Below are positions 34,155 through 44,091 of a stretch of DNA of 64,000 bases, in pieces. The translations under genes and the position numbers were made by a program. The notes under the pieces were generated by a model. It worked only from the letters and a program-made list of their open reading frames with translations. It was not told the DNA's origin and did no database searches. How positions within the stretch are numbered: the stretch's first letter is position 1; each line of letters begins with the position of its first letter. Source of the DNA: Sphingomonadaceae bacterium (GTDB lineage Bacteria > Pseudomonadota > Alphaproteobacteria > Sphingomonadales > Sphingomonadaceae); assembly GCA_009926135.1 (NCBI GenBank), contig RFPL01000001.1, forward strand, positions 186,001-250,000, given 5' to 3'.

Positions 34155-35752
34155 GCGCCCCCGTCCTCACAACCACGCTCAATCCCGACGATCCGCAGGC
34201 GCAGGCCCGCACCGCGCATAACCGCGCACTGGCGCAGGAGTTGCGCTCCAGGGTGGCGCAGGCGGCGCTGGGCGGAGACGAGAAGAGCCGGGAGCGGCAC
34301 ACCAGTCGCGGCAAGCTGCTGCCCCGCGAGCGGGTCGAGCGGCTGCTCGATCCAGGTTCGCCGCTGCTCGAGATCGGGCAGCTCGCCGCGAACGGCGTCT
34401 ATGGCGAGGACATTCCCGGTGCCGGGATCATCACCGCGATTGGCCGCGTCTCGGGCCGGCAGTGCATGATCGTCGCCAATGATGCGACTGTGAAGGGCGG
34501 GACCTACTATCCGCTGACGGTCAAGAAGCACCTGCGCGCCCAGGAGATTGCCGAGGCGAATCACCTGCCCTGCATCTACCTGGTCGATTCCGGCGGGGCC
34601 AACCTGCCGCACCAGGCCGAGGTTTTTCCCGATCGCGATCACTTTGGCCGGATCTTCTTCAACCAGGCCCAGATGAGCGCCAAGGGCATTCCGCAGATCG
34701 CCTGCGTGATGGGTAGCTGCACCGCCGGCGGGGCCTATGTCCCGGCGATGAGCGACGAGTCGGTGATCGTGCGCAATCAGGGCACGATCTTCCTCGCTGG
34801 CCCGCCGCTGGTGAAGGCTGCGACTGGCGAGGAGATCAGCGCCGAGGACCTGGGCGGGGGCGACCTGCACGCGCGCAAGAGCGGCGTGGTCGATCACCTG
34901 GCCGAGAATGACGAGCACGCATTGACCATCGTCCGTGACATCGTTTCCCACCTGGGCCCGCGCCATGATCATGGCCTGCCGCTGAAGGAACCGCGCAGCC
35001 CCAGGTACGATGCGGACGAGCTTTATGCCGTGGTTCCGGACGATGTCCGCGCGCCATACGATGTCCACGAAGTCATCGCCCGGCTGGTCGATGGCAGCGA
35101 GTTCCACGAGTTCAAGGCGCATTACGGCAGCACGCTGGTCTGCGGCTTTGCCCATATCTGGGGTATGCCGGTGGCGATCCTCGCCAACAACGGCGTACTG
35201 TTCAGCGAAAGCGCAGTCAAAGGCGCGCACTTCATCGAGCTGGCCTGCCAGCGCAAGATCCCGCTGCTGTTCCTGCAGAACATTTCCGGCTTCATGGTCG
35301 GCGGCAAGTATGAGGCGGAAGGGATCGCCAAGCACGGTGCCAAGCTCGTCACCGCCGTCGCCACTGCCACCGTCCCCAAACTGACCGTGGTGATCGGCGG
35401 CAGCTTTGGCGCGGGCAATTACGGCATGTGCGGGCGTGCCTATTCGCCGCGATTCCTGTTTACCTGGCCCAATGCGCGGATCTCGGTGATGGGCGGCGAG
35501 CAAGCTGCATCGGTGCTGGCGACAGTCCACCGCGATGCCGCCAAGTGGACGCCGGAAGAGGCCGAAGCCTTCAAGAACCCGATCCGCCAGAAATACGAGG
35601 ACGAGGGTAACCCCTATTACGCCACGGCCCGGCTGTGGGATGATGGTGTGATCGACCCGGCGCAGACGCGGGATGTGCTCGGGCTCGCGCTGGCGGCTGC
35701 GTTGGAGGCGCCGATCCCGAACCGCCCGGCCTTCGGCGTGTTCCGGATGTGA
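34151..35752 (+). CDS. liuB: Methylcrotonyl-CoA carboxylase beta subunit (carboxyltransferase)
   Basis: 533-aa acyl-CoA carboxyltransferase subunit. It transfers CO2 from carboxybiotin to 3-methylcrotonyl-CoA. Crotonase-like motifs include [50 protein letters not shown] and [16 protein letters not shown], all typical of MccB. GQEEIS-like [18 protein letters not shown] is also present. Start ATG at 34151 overlaps the preceding TGA. An earlier in-frame start would overlap the membrane gene and is rejected. Confidence 0.96.
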   Translation: MSAPVLTTTLNPDDPQAQARTAHNRALAQELRSRVAQAALGGDEKSRERHTSRGKLLPRERVERLLDPGSPLLEIGQLAANGVYGEDIPGAGIITAIGRVSGRQCMIVANDATVKGGTYYPLTVKKHLRAQEIAEANHLPCIYLVDSGGANLPHQAEVFPDRDHFGRIFFNQAQMSAKGIPQIACVMGSCTAGGAYVPAMSDESVIVRNQGTIFLAGPPLVKAATGEEISAEDLGGGDLHARKSGVVDHLAENDEHALTIVRDIVSHLGPRHDHGLPLKEPRSPRYDADELYAVVPDDVRAPYDVHEVIARLVDGSEFHEFKAHYGSTLVCGFAHIWGMPVAILANNGVLFSESAVKGAHFIELACQRKIPLLFLQNISGFMVGGKYEAEGIAKHGAKLVTAVATATVPKLTVVIGGSFGAGNYGMCGRAYSPRFLFTWPNARISVMGGEQAASVLATVHRDAAKWTPEEAEAFKNPIRQKYEDEGNPYYATARLWDDGVIDPAQTRDVLGLALAAALEAPIPNRPAFGVFRM

Positions 35753-35765
35753 TGGAGAAGCGATC

Positions 35766-37625
35766 ATGATCAAGTCTCTCCTCATCGCCAACCGGGGTGA
35801 AATCGCCTGCCGGATCATCCGCACGGCCCGCGCCATGGGCATCCGCACCGTGGCCGTCTATTCCGATGCCGATGCGAAAGCATTGCACGTCCGCTCGGCT
35901 GACGAGGCCGTGCACATCGGCCCGTCACCGGCACGCGAGAGCTATCTGGTGGGCGCGAAGATCCTCGCCGCCGCCAAGGCGACCGGGGCCGAGGCGATCC
36001 ATCCCGGCTATGGCTTCCTGTCCGAGAATGCCGCCTTTGCGCAGTCGGTGATCGATGCTGGGCTGATCTGGGTCGGCCCCAAGCCGGCTTCCATTGAAGC
36101 GATGGGGCTGAAGGATGCGGCGAAGAAGCTGATGCAGGCGGCCGGCGTGCCGACCACCCCGGGCTATCTGGGTGAAAATCAGGACCCGGCCTTCCTCACC
36201 GAACGCGCCGCCGAAATCGGCTATCCGGTGTTGATAAAGGCCGTGGCTGGCGGCGGCGGCAAGGGGATGCGGCTGGTGGAAGCGCCGGCTGACTTCGCCG
36301 ATGCGCTCGCTTCGTGCCAGCGCGAGGCCAGCGCCTCGTTCGGCAATGCCCATGTGCTGATCGAGAAGTACATCCTCTCGCCCCGCCATATCGAGGTGCA
36401 GGTCTTCGGGGATAGCCACGGCAATGTCGTCCACCTGTTCGAGCGCGATTGCTCGCTCCAGCGCCGCCACCAGAAGGTGATCGAGGAGGCCCCCGCGCCG
36501 GGCATGGATGAGGTAACCCGCGCAGCCGTCTGCGCCGCCGCCGTCCGCGCCGCCGAGGCGGTGGACTATGAAGGCGCGGGCACGATCGAATTCATCGCTG
36601 ATGCCAGCGAAGGCCTGCGCGCCGACCGCATCTGGTTCATGGAAATGAACACCCGCCTGCAGGTGGAACACCCGGTGACTGAGGAGATCACTGGTGTCGA
36701 TCTGGTCGAGTGGCAGTTGCGCGTAGCGAGCGGCGAGCCGCTGCCGCTGAAGCAGGAAGAGCTCTCGATCAACGGCTGGGCAATCGAGGCACGGCTTTAT
36801 GCCGAGGACCCGGCAAAGGGCTTTCTCCCCGCGATTGGGCCGCTGGAGCATCTTCGCTTTGGTGAACATCTGCGCATCGACACTGGGGTCGAAGAAGGCG
36901 GCGCTGTCTCTTCCTTCTATGATCCGATGATCGCCAAGCTGATCGCCCACGGTTCGTCACGCGAAGAGGCTATCGCGAACCTTCTTGGTGGAGTTGACGA
37001 GACCGAGGTCTGGCCGGTGCGCACCAATGCCGGGTTTCTGGGCCTGCTGCTGGAGCATCCGCAATTCCAGTCCGGCGATGTCGATACCGGCCTGATCGGC
37101 CGCGAACTCGACAAGCTGGTCCACGCCCCCGAACCCGACGCCGAAGAACTGGCTGAAGCAGCTGCGCTGCTGGCCGCGAGCCCTGGCCTTGGACCCTGGT
37201 CAGGTGCGCTTGGGTTCCGGGCCAATGCTGCCCCGCGGGCGGTAGTTCGTCTATTTGAGGACAGCGGCACAATCCATGTGGTCGAGCTTGACGAGATCGC
37301 GGTCGACGAGCCTGCCCGCGAAGTGCTGACCTTCGATGCCGGATTTGCCCGTCGCTACACACTTGAACGAAGCGAAGGCACCGGCCACCACTCCGCCCAC
37401 GACGGCGATATCCTCTCGCCCATGCCGGGCAAGATCATTGCAGTGGAGGTCTCCCAAGGCCAGTCCGTCACCAAGGGCCAGAAGCTGCTGACGCTGGAAG
37501 CCATGAAGATGGAGCACACGCTGGTGGCTCCGTTCGACGGCGTGGTGGCGGAGCTGGCTGCCGTGGCTGGCGCTCAGGTCCAGGTCGAAGCACTTCTCGC
37601 CCGGATCGAGAGCGCCGAAGCCTAG
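35766..37625 (+). CDS. liuD: Methylcrotonyl-CoA carboxylase alpha subunit (biotin carboxylase)
   Basis: 619-aa subunit. The biotin carboxylase part (about 1-450) has SLLIANRGEIACRIIRTA, the ATP-grasp glycine-rich loop KAVAGGGGKGMRLVE and MEMNTRLQVEHPVTEE. The C-terminal biotin carboxyl carrier domain has the attachment Lys in LTLEAMKMEHTLVAP. With LiuB it carboxylates methylcrotonyl-CoA to 3-methylglutaconyl-CoA. Start ATG at 35766 is 13 bp after liuB. The hydratase and HMG-CoA lyase of the pathway are not seen in this window. The stop overlaps the convergent fusion gene by 4 nt. Confidence 0.96.
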   Translation: MIKSLLIANRGEIACRIIRTARAMGIRTVAVYSDADAKALHVRSADEAVHIGPSPARESYLVGAKILAAAKATGAEAIHPGYGFLSENAAFAQSVIDAGLIWVGPKPASIEAMGLKDAAKKLMQAAGVPTTPGYLGENQDPAFLTERAAEIGYPVLIKAVAGGGGKGMRLVEAPADFADALASCQREASASFGNAHVLIEKYILSPRHIEVQVFGDSHGNVVHLFERDCSLQRRHQKVIEEAPAPGMDEVTRAAVCAAAVRAAEAVDYEGAGTIEFIADASEGLRADRIWFMEMNTRLQVEHPVTEEITGVDLVEWQLRVASGEPLPLKQEELSINGWAIEARLYAEDPAKGFLPAIGPLEHLRFGEHLRIDTGVEEGGAVSSFYDPMIAKLIAHGSSREEAIANLLGGVDETEVWPVRTNAGFLGLLLEHPQFQSGDVDTGLIGRELDKLVHAPEPDAEELAEAAALLAASPGLGPWSGALGFRANAAPRAVVRLFEDSGTIHVVELDEIAVDEPAREVLTFDAGFARRYTLERSEGTGHHSAHDGDILSPMPGKIIAVEVSQGQSVTKGQKLLTLEAMKMEHTLVAPFDGVVAELAAVAGAQVQVEALLARIESAEA

Positions 37626-39985
37626 GCTGCGGTCCGGGCGGCGGCGCGCTCGGCCAGCGTGCCTTCTGGCCCGGCGAAGCGCTTCCGGAAGGTGGCGAGT
37701 GCCTGCCCGACGATCTGGTCCATGTTGTAATAGCGATAGGTCGCGAGCCGGCCGACAAAGGTCACGTCCTGCTCGGCTTCGGCCAGGGCTTCATAGCGCT
37801 TGTAGAGCGCCTGGTTCTCTGGCCGCGGCACCGGGTAGTACGGATCGCCCTCGGCGCAAGGATACTCGCGGGTCACGCTGGTGCGGGCATGCTGCTGGCC
37901 GGTCAGGTGCTTGTATTCGGTGATCCGGGTGAACGGCACGTCCTCGGCCGGATAGTTCACCACGCCGACGCTCTGGAGCCATTCCTGGTTAAGGGTTGCG
38001 TGTTCGAACCGCAGCGAGCGGTAGGGCAGCTTGCCGAAGCGGTAATCGAAGTATTCGTCGATCGGCCCGGAATAGACCAGATGGTCGTGGGGATAGGCCC
38101 GGCGCACATCGCGGTAATCGGCATCGAGCAGGATCTCGATGTTCGGATGATCCAGCATCCGCGTGAACATCGCGGTATAGCCATCGGCGGGCATGGCCTG
38201 GAACCGGTCAGTGAAATAGCGGTCGTCGGTATCGGTCCGGGCCGGCACCCGCGCCGCCACCGCCTTGTCGAGCTGTGATGGATCCAGTCCCCACTGCTTG
38301 CGGGTATAGCCGCGGAAGAAAGTTTCGTAGAGCTCGCGCCCGACCGCGGCGACGACGACGTCCTCGCTGGTGCGGATCTCGCCCGCCGCTTCGGCGCGCA
38401 GCTTGAGGAAGGCAGCGGTTTCGGCTTCGCTCGACAGGTTGAGTTCGTAAAGCGCGTTGAGCGTGGTGCGGTTGATCGGGAATGGCACCTGCTGGTCATC
38501 GACCTGGGCGAGCACGCGGTGCTCATAGGGCCGCCAGCGCGTGAACTGGGAGAGATAGTCGAAGATTTCGGCGCTGTTGGTGTGGAAGATGTGCGGGCCG
38601 TACTGGTGGATCAGCACCCCCGCGGCGTCGAGCCGGTCATAGGCATTGCCGCCAACGTGCGGCCGCCGGTCAACCACCAGCACGCGCTGCCCGGCCTGGC
38701 TGGCCAGCCGTTCGGCCATGACCGCGCCAGCGAAGCCCGCGCCCACGATCATCACGTCATAGCGCCGGGCGGCTTCGCCCAGCCCAGCGGGGGAGACAAT
38801 CGCCGGGGCCACCGGGCCGCGAGCCATGCGCTGTTCGACCAGGCTCCACATTCCGGCCGCAGTGATCGACCATTCCATCCCGCGCAGGATCTGGTCGGCC
38901 TGTGTCAGCCATTCGCCGCCTTGCCTGGCCAGAGCCAGCGCCGTTTCGCACGCGGCTATGAAGTCTTCGGCAGTGGCCGCGATCTGCACCGCATCAAGCT
39001 CGCCATAGTGACGCACGACATCGGTGATCGGCGTGGAGACGACCGGACGCCCGGCGGCGAGGTATTCCGGGGTCTTGGTCGGACTGATGAAGCGGGTGGC
39101 GTCGTTGATCGCAAAGGGCATCAGCGCCACGTCCCAGCCGCTCAGGTAGGCCGGAAGCTCGCTATAGTCCTTGCCGCCCAGATAATGGATGTTGCCGCGC
39201 TCCGGCAGGTCGGCGGGATCGATCTTGACCACCGGTCCGACCATCACCAGCGACCAGTCGGGCCGGGCATCGGCAAGGGCAGCCAGCAGGTAGAGGTCTA
39301 GCCGCTCGTCGATCACGCCGTAGAACCCCAGTCGCGGTCCCGGGATGCCGGCCTGGTCCGCCGGATCGGGCAGGCCGGTGCGGGCCGCCGCAAAGTGCTG
39401 GCCATCGACGCTGGAGGGGAAGGGATAGACGCGCGGGTGGCGGTGGCGCTTGGCCTCGTACAGGCTGTAGCCGCCGGTGAAAACCAGATCGGCCCGCGCG
39501 ATCAGCTTCTGCTCCAGCGCGATCAGTTCGGGCGGGGCGAAGCGAAAATTGGCGAGCTCGTCCATGCAGTCGTAAACGACGCAGTCGGCGCCAAGGTGCT
39601 GCGAGAACGGCAGCATCATGGGGGTGTAATACCACAGCGCAGCAACCTGGCCGGTGCTGGCCACCAGATCGTCCAGCAGGCCCCGGAGCAGGCTGGTCGC
39701 GGCCGTCTGATCAACGCCTGCGGGCAGCTGCGGGGTGGCGATCTGCACGCCGCTGGCCGGATCGCGGCGCAGCCGCAGCGTTGCGCTGGCGGCTACCACT
39801 TCGTCGGCTTCTTCCCAGAAGATCACCGGATGGTGCTCGGCAAAGCGGCTCATCAACTGCTGCGGACGCTGGAACACGAAATCCCAGCGAAGATGGCTGA
39901 AACAGATGATCGGGCGGGCTGGTTCGGATGAGGACTGGGATCCGGGCGCGAGGGTAGCGGTATAGTCAGGGCAACGCGCGTCCAT
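37622..39985 (-). CDS. Glycosyltransferase::UDP-galactopyranose mutase fusion
   Basis: 787-aa two-domain protein. Residues about 25-390 are a GT-B glycosyltransferase (ICFSHLRWDFVFQRPQQLMS, then SPTKTPEYLAAGRPVVSTP near its donor-binding site). Residues about 408-787 are a full UDP-galactopyranose mutase: VMIVGAGFAGAVMAERLA (FAD site), GYTRKQWGLDP, VPARTDTDDRYF and YSGPIDEYFDYRFGKLPYRS. UGM converts UDP-Galp to UDP-Galf, so the fusion may make and use a Galf or related donor. Start ATG at 39985 with AAGGAG 6 nt upstream; the frame remains open far upstream but there runs antisense through the neighbouring gene. It is divergent from another fusion. Confidence 0.92.
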   Translation of the reverse strand: MDARCPDYTATLAPGSQSSSEPARPIICFSHLRWDFVFQRPQQLMSRFAEHHPVIFWEEADEVVAASATLRLRRDPASGVQIATPQLPAGVDQTAATSLLRGLLDDLVASTGQVAALWYYTPMMLPFSQHLGADCVVYDCMDELANFRFAPPELIALEQKLIARADLVFTGGYSLYEAKRHRHPRVYPFPSSVDGQHFAAARTGLPDPADQAGIPGPRLGFYGVIDERLDLYLLAALADARPDWSLVMVGPVVKIDPADLPERGNIHYLGGKDYSELPAYLSGWDVALMPFAINDATRFISPTKTPEYLAAGRPVVSTPITDVVRHYGELDAVQIAATAEDFIAACETALALARQGGEWLTQADQILRGMEWSITAAGMWSLVEQRMARGPVAPAIVSPAGLGEAARRYDVMIVGAGFAGAVMAERLASQAGQRVLVVDRRPHVGGNAYDRLDAAGVLIHQYGPHIFHTNSAEIFDYLSQFTRWRPYEHRVLAQVDDQQVPFPINRTTLNALYELNLSSEAETAAFLKLRAEAAGEIRTSEDVVVAAVGRELYETFFRGYTRKQWGLDPSQLDKAVAARVPARTDTDDRYFTDRFQAMPADGYTAMFTRMLDHPNIEILLDADYRDVRRAYPHDHLVYSGPIDEYFDYRFGKLPYRSLRFEHATLNQEWLQSVGVVNYPAEDVPFTRITEYKHLTGQQHARTSVTREYPCAEGDPYYPVPRPENQALYKRYEALAEAEQDVTFVGRLATYRYYNMDQIVGQALATFRKRFAGPEGTLAERAAARTAA

Positions 39986-40008
39986 TCCAGTCTCCTTCAT
40001 GAGCAGGA

Positions 40009-40039
40009 CCGGAACCGATCCGGCCGGTAATGGTTCCGG
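40009..40039. promoter_or_regulatory. Inverted repeat between the two divergent fusion genes
   Basis: CCGGAACC (40009-40016) and GGTTCCGG (40032-40039) form a perfect 8-bp inverted repeat with a 15-bp spacer that itself contains CCGGCCGG. It is centred in the 90-bp divergent promoter and may be a shared operator for the glycan genes. No regulator gene is adjacent. Confidence 0.4.
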
Positions 40040-40075
40040 GGGACCCAGCTGCCTTAACCCGGACGGTCCTCCCCT

Positions 40076-42340
40076 ATGCACGACACATCGAAACCGGCCT
40101 TTGCCCGACGCTCCTTCGGCCCTTGCCCGCTTGAAAAATGGGGCGGTGCGGAGTGCACGGTGAACCGGGTGGGCGATCAGTGGTTCGACCAGATCAGGGC
40201 GACGGGCCATCACGACCGCGCGGAAGATCTGGCGGCGATTGCCGGCCTGAAGATCGACGCCCTGCGCCTGCCCATTCTGTGGGAGCGGGTTTGGCCCAAT
40301 CCGGCCCGCGCGCCCGACTGGGACTGGAGCGACCGCTATCACGAGGCCTTGCTGGCGGCAGGCATCCGCCCGATCGCCGGCCTGATCCATCACGGCAGCG
40401 GCCCGGCCGGGACTTCGCTGGTCGATCCCGCGTTTTCGCAGCGGCTGGCTGAATACGCCGCGCTGGTGGCCGAACGGTATCCAACGATCATCGACTGGAC
40501 CCCGGTCAACGAACCGCTGACCACGGCGCGGTTCAGCGCGCTCTATGGCTTGTGGTATCCCCATGCGCGCGACGAGGGGCTGTTCTGGACAGCGCTGCTT
40601 AACCAGATTGACGGGACGCGCCTGGCCATGCGGGCAATCCGCGCGGTCGTGCCGGGTGCCCGGCTGATCCAGACCGAAGACCTGGGGCGGACCTATGCCA
40701 CGGCCGGGCTGGCCGAGCAGGCCGGCTTCGATAACCAGCGCCGCTGGATGACCTGGGACCTGCTGTGCGGCATGGTCGGGCCGGATCACCCGCTTTGGCC
40801 AAGACTGTGCGGGTTTGGCCTGCAGGCTCGGCTGGAGACAATCCACGCCGACCCCTGCCCGCCAGATGTGATCGGCATCAATCATTACCTGACCAGCGAC
40901 CGCCTGCTCGATGAGCGGGCTGCCGATTATCCGGAGGAGACGCCGGGCAGCAATGGCTGGGCGCAGTTCTGCGACCTCGCGGCAATCCGCGCGGTCACGC
41001 CGGCACCGGGCGGCATGAAGGGCGCAGTGCATGAGGCATGGGCGCGCTATGGCCGCCCGCTGGCGCTGACCGAAGTGCACAATGGCTGCACCCGCGAGGA
41101 ACAGGTTCGCTGGTTCGACGGGGCCTGGCGCATGGCGCTGCAGGCCCGGGCCGAAGGGATCGACCTGCGCGCGGTGACTGCCTGGGCGCTGATCGGCAAT
41201 CGCGGCTGGAACAGCCTGTTGACCCGCGATACGCCTTACGAAGCCGGGGCCTTCGATGCCTCGGCCGGAACCCTGCGCGAGACCGCTCTGGCCGCCGCGA
41301 TCCGCCGTCCCGGGATCGGGGGTGACCATGCTGCCGGACAGGGCTGGTGGGAACGCGAAACCCGGCTGCTGCACGATCCGCGGCCACGCCCGGCGCGGAT
41401 GAGCGAATACGCCCCAGCCCGCGCTGACCCTGTCCCGCCGCGGCGACCACTGCTGATCCTGGGTGCGACCGGAACGCTTGGTCGGGCGCTCGCCCGCGAG
41501 TGCCGCTTGCGCGACATTCCCCACGTGCTGACCGGGCGCAGCCGGCTCGACCTGCTTGATCCCGCGATGATCAGTGCCGTGCTGCATGAACTGCGGCCCT
41601 GGGCCGTGATCAACGCGGCGGGCTGGGTCCGGGTTGACGAAGCCGAGGATGATCCGGCCGCTTGCCTGGCCGTCAATGCCAGCGGCGCGGCGATGCTGGC
41701 GGACGCCTGCGCGCGGCAGGGCATCACCACGCTCAGTTTCTCGACCGACCTGGTGTTCGACGGCAGCCTTGACCGGGCCTACCACGAAGCGGACCAGCCC
41801 AACCCGCTGAGCGCCTATGGCCGATCGAAGGCCGAACTTGAGCAGGCACTGGCCGCGCTGCCGGGTCATCATCTGATGATCCGCACCGCTGCTTTCTTCT
41901 CACCCTTCGATCGCCACAACTTTGCCGACCAGGTGCTGACCGCGCTGGCCGAGGGGCGGGACATTGTTGCGCCGAGCGACCAGCGGATTTCGCCCACCTA
42001 TGTGCCGGACCTGGCCCGCCATGCACTCGATCTGCTGCTCGACCGCGAAGATGGCATCTGGCACCTGACCAACGGAACGGCTCTCACCTGGCATGAGCTG
42101 GCACTGCAGCTCGCGGCAGCGGCGCGGCTTGACGCCGGATCGCTGCGCGCGGTCCCGCGCAGCGCGATGACCGGGCGGGCTCCGCGACCGGCCAACTCGG
42201 CGCTAACCAGTTCGCGCGGGGTGTTGATGCCCACGCTGGACGCGGCGATTGACCGGTTCGCCAGGCACTGGCTGCGGGATCAAAGCGCCGTCAAGATGCG
42301 TCATGGGCCAGTTAGCGCGGGGTTAGTGCCTGTGCGATAG
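40076..42340 (+). CDS. GH1-like glycosidase::RmlD-like sugar-nucleotide reductase fusion
   Basis: 754-aa two-domain protein. Residues about 15-435 match family-1 glycoside hydrolases: both catalytic Glu can be placed, acid/base in DWTPVNEPLTTARF and nucleophile in ALTEVHNGC. Residues about 455-740 are an extended SDR of the dTDP-4-dehydrorhamnose reductase type: LILGATGTLGRALAREC, FSTDLVFDGSLDRAYHE, YGRSKAELEQ (YxxxK) and DQRISPTYVPDLARHALDL. Whether the first domain hydrolyses a glycoside or has another role is unknown. It is divergent from the GT::UGM fusion, suggesting one glycan pathway. Confidence 0.9.
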   Translation: MHDTSKPAFARRSFGPCPLEKWGGAECTVNRVGDQWFDQIRATGHHDRAEDLAAIAGLKIDALRLPILWERVWPNPARAPDWDWSDRYHEALLAAGIRPIAGLIHHGSGPAGTSLVDPAFSQRLAEYAALVAERYPTIIDWTPVNEPLTTARFSALYGLWYPHARDEGLFWTALLNQIDGTRLAMRAIRAVVPGARLIQTEDLGRTYATAGLAEQAGFDNQRRWMTWDLLCGMVGPDHPLWPRLCGFGLQARLETIHADPCPPDVIGINHYLTSDRLLDERAADYPEETPGSNGWAQFCDLAAIRAVTPAPGGMKGAVHEAWARYGRPLALTEVHNGCTREEQVRWFDGAWRMALQARAEGIDLRAVTAWALIGNRGWNSLLTRDTPYEAGAFDASAGTLRETALAAAIRRPGIGGDHAAGQGWWERETRLLHDPRPRPARMSEYAPARADPVPPRRPLLILGATGTLGRALARECRLRDIPHVLTGRSRLDLLDPAMISAVLHELRPWAVINAAGWVRVDEAEDDPAACLAVNASGAAMLADACARQGITTLSFSTDLVFDGSLDRAYHEADQPNPLSAYGRSKAELEQALAALPGHHLMIRTAAFFSPFDRHNFADQVLTALAEGRDIVAPSDQRISPTYVPDLARHALDLLLDREDGIWHLTNGTALTWHELALQLAAAARLDAGSLRAVPRSAMTGRAPRPANSALTSSRGVLMPTLDAAIDRFARHWLRDQSAVKMRHGPVSAGLVPVR

Positions 42341-42370
42341 CCAGCTGGCGAAACTGCACCTGGAACTTTG

Positions 42371-42727
42371 ATGCGCGTTGGCGATAGCTCTCTGGAAGTC
42401 TGGTATGATGGCGCCTGCCCGCTGTGCCGGCGCGAGATTGCCCTGATCCGCAGGCTCGACCGCGCCGAGCGGATCCGCTTTACCGATGTTGCCGATAGCG
42501 AAGCGTCCTGCCCGATCGACCGGGCGGCCCTGCTGGCCCGGTTCCATGCGCGCGAAAACGGCGTGCTGCTGTCGGGCGCGGCAGCCTTTGCGGCGATGTG
42601 GCGCGCGGTGCCGTTGCTGTGGCCGCTGGGGCAGGCGGCGCGACTGTCACTGGTGCTGCGCGCTCTGGAATGGACCTATTTGCGCTTCCTCAAGGTGCGG
42701 CCGAGATTGCAGGCGCTGGCACGATGA
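42371..42727 (+). CDS. DCC-family thiol-disulfide oxidoreductase-like protein (DUF393)
   Basis: 118-aa DUF393 protein. The DxxCPLC signature is present at the N-terminus (VWYDGACPLCRREIALIRR), with the CxxC pair expected to be redox-active in a thioredoxin-like fold. The C-terminal part has a hydrophobic segment and FLKVRPRLQAL. Start ATG at 42371; TTG at 42368 is an alternative. Its stop overlaps the next gene's ATG as ATGA, so it is coupled to the UbiB-like kinase. Confidence 0.85.
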   Translation: MRVGDSSLEVWYDGACPLCRREIALIRRLDRAERIRFTDVADSEASCPIDRAALLARFHARENGVLLSGAAAFAAMWRAVPLLWPLGQAARLSLVLRALEWTYLRFLKVRPRLQALAR

Positions 42728-44040
42728 GCGGTGACCGCTACCGCAAGGTGCCCTCGGCGCGGCTGTCGCGGCTGGCTTCCTTTGGCCAGCTAGCGGGCGG
42801 GATCGCCGGCGGGATGCTGGCCGAAGGGGCGCGGCGCCTGGCGGCGGGAGAACGGCCGCAGCTGTCAGACATGCTGCTGACCCCGGGCAATGCGATGCGG
42901 GTGACCGAGCAGCTGTCCAAACTACGCGGCGCGGCGATGAAGCTGGGACAGATGATTTCGCTCGATGCCGGGGATCTGCTGCCAGCCGAGCTGACCGCGA
43001 TCCTCGCCCGCCTTCGGGATTCCGCACATTACATGCCGCCCTCGCAGCTCAATCAGGTGCTGATCGCAGAATGGGGCAAGGATTGGCGCAAACGCTTCAC
43101 CCGGTTCGAAGCGACGCCGATTGCGGCAGCCTCGATCGGCCAGGTTCACCGCGCGACCTTGCCGGATGGCAGGGTGATCGCGATCAAGGTCCAGTACCCG
43201 GGCGTGGCGGACAGCATCGATGCCGATGTCGACAATGTTGCCACGCTGCTGCGCCTTTGCAGCCTGCTCCCCGCCGGCCTCGACATTGCGCCCCTGCTGG
43301 CCGAGGCCAAGCTGCAACTGCGAGAAGAGGCGGACTATGTTCGTGAGGCTGAGCAGATGCGCCGTTATGGCGCGCTGCTGGCCGACAATGCAGCCTTCGT
43401 TGTCCCGGCGCCGATCCCCGAACTGTCAGGCGACCGGGTGTTGGCTATGGATTTCATTCCGGGCCAGCCGATCGACAGCCTTCAGGAAACCGACCAGCCG
43501 ACCCGCGATGCGGCGCTGGGGGCGATGCTCACCCTGGTCCTGCGCGAACTGTTCGAATTCGGTTTCATGCAGACCGATCCCAACTTCGCCAACTATCGCT
43601 GGCAACCCGAAAGCGGGAAAATCGTCTTGCTCGATTTCGGCGCGGCGCGGCCAGTACCCGTGGCGACCATTGCCGCTTACCGTCGGTTGATGCTGGCGGG
43701 CCTCGCTGACGATAGCGCGGCGCTGAAGGCGGCACTGCTGGAGGTGGGCTTTGTCTCACCGGTCACGCTTGAACGCCACGCCCCAGCGCTCGACGCGATG
43801 ATCGCGGTGCTGATGGAACACCTTGGCCAACCGGGGCTGTTTGATTTTGCCGATCGCTCCTTCGTCGAGGAAGTGCGACGCAGCGCCGAAACGATCGCGG
43901 CAGACCGGGCTGCCTGGCACATCCCGCCCGCCGATACGCTGTTCGTGCAGCGCAAGGTCAGCGGCACGGCGCTGCTGGCGGTGCGGATGGCGGCGCGGCT
44001 GCCCCTGCGGGAAATGGTAGCGGCAGCGGTTGACGCTTGA
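42724..44040 (+). CDS. ABC1/UbiB-family atypical kinase
   Basis: 438-aa protein of the ABC1/ADCK/UbiB family. The diagnostic KxGQ motif lies in RGAAMKLGQMISLDAGD, the ATP-site A-rich loop in AAASIGQVHRATLP, ExD in LREEADYVREAE, the catalytic loop as QTDPNFANYRW and DFG as LLDFGAARP. Family members support ubiquinone synthesis or lipid transport through ATPase activity. It is shorter than canonical UbiB and lacks obvious C-terminal membrane helices. It is coupled to the DCC protein upstream. Confidence 0.9.
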   Translation: MSGDRYRKVPSARLSRLASFGQLAGGIAGGMLAEGARRLAAGERPQLSDMLLTPGNAMRVTEQLSKLRGAAMKLGQMISLDAGDLLPAELTAILARLRDSAHYMPPSQLNQVLIAEWGKDWRKRFTRFEATPIAAASIGQVHRATLPDGRVIAIKVQYPGVADSIDADVDNVATLLRLCSLLPAGLDIAPLLAEAKLQLREEADYVREAEQMRRYGALLADNAAFVVPAPIPELSGDRVLAMDFIPGQPIDSLQETDQPTRDAALGAMLTLVLRELFEFGFMQTDPNFANYRWQPESGKIVLLDFGAARPVPVATIAAYRRLMLAGLADDSAALKAALLEVGFVSPVTLERHAPALDAMIAVLMEHLGQPGLFDFADRSFVEEVRRSAETIAADRAAWHIPPADTLFVQRKVSGTALLAVRMAARLPLREMVAAAVDA

Positions 44041-44091
44041 GTGAGCGGGGGCTTCCGCGCTAGCTAGGCGCAAACAAGGGGATCTGGCGGC

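Noticed and set aside
39986..41872. Minus-strand extension of the GT::UGM gene to 1416 aa
   Set aside because: The extension is antisense to the GH1::RmlD gene and has no recognisable domain. ATG 39985 has a well-spaced AAGGAG.
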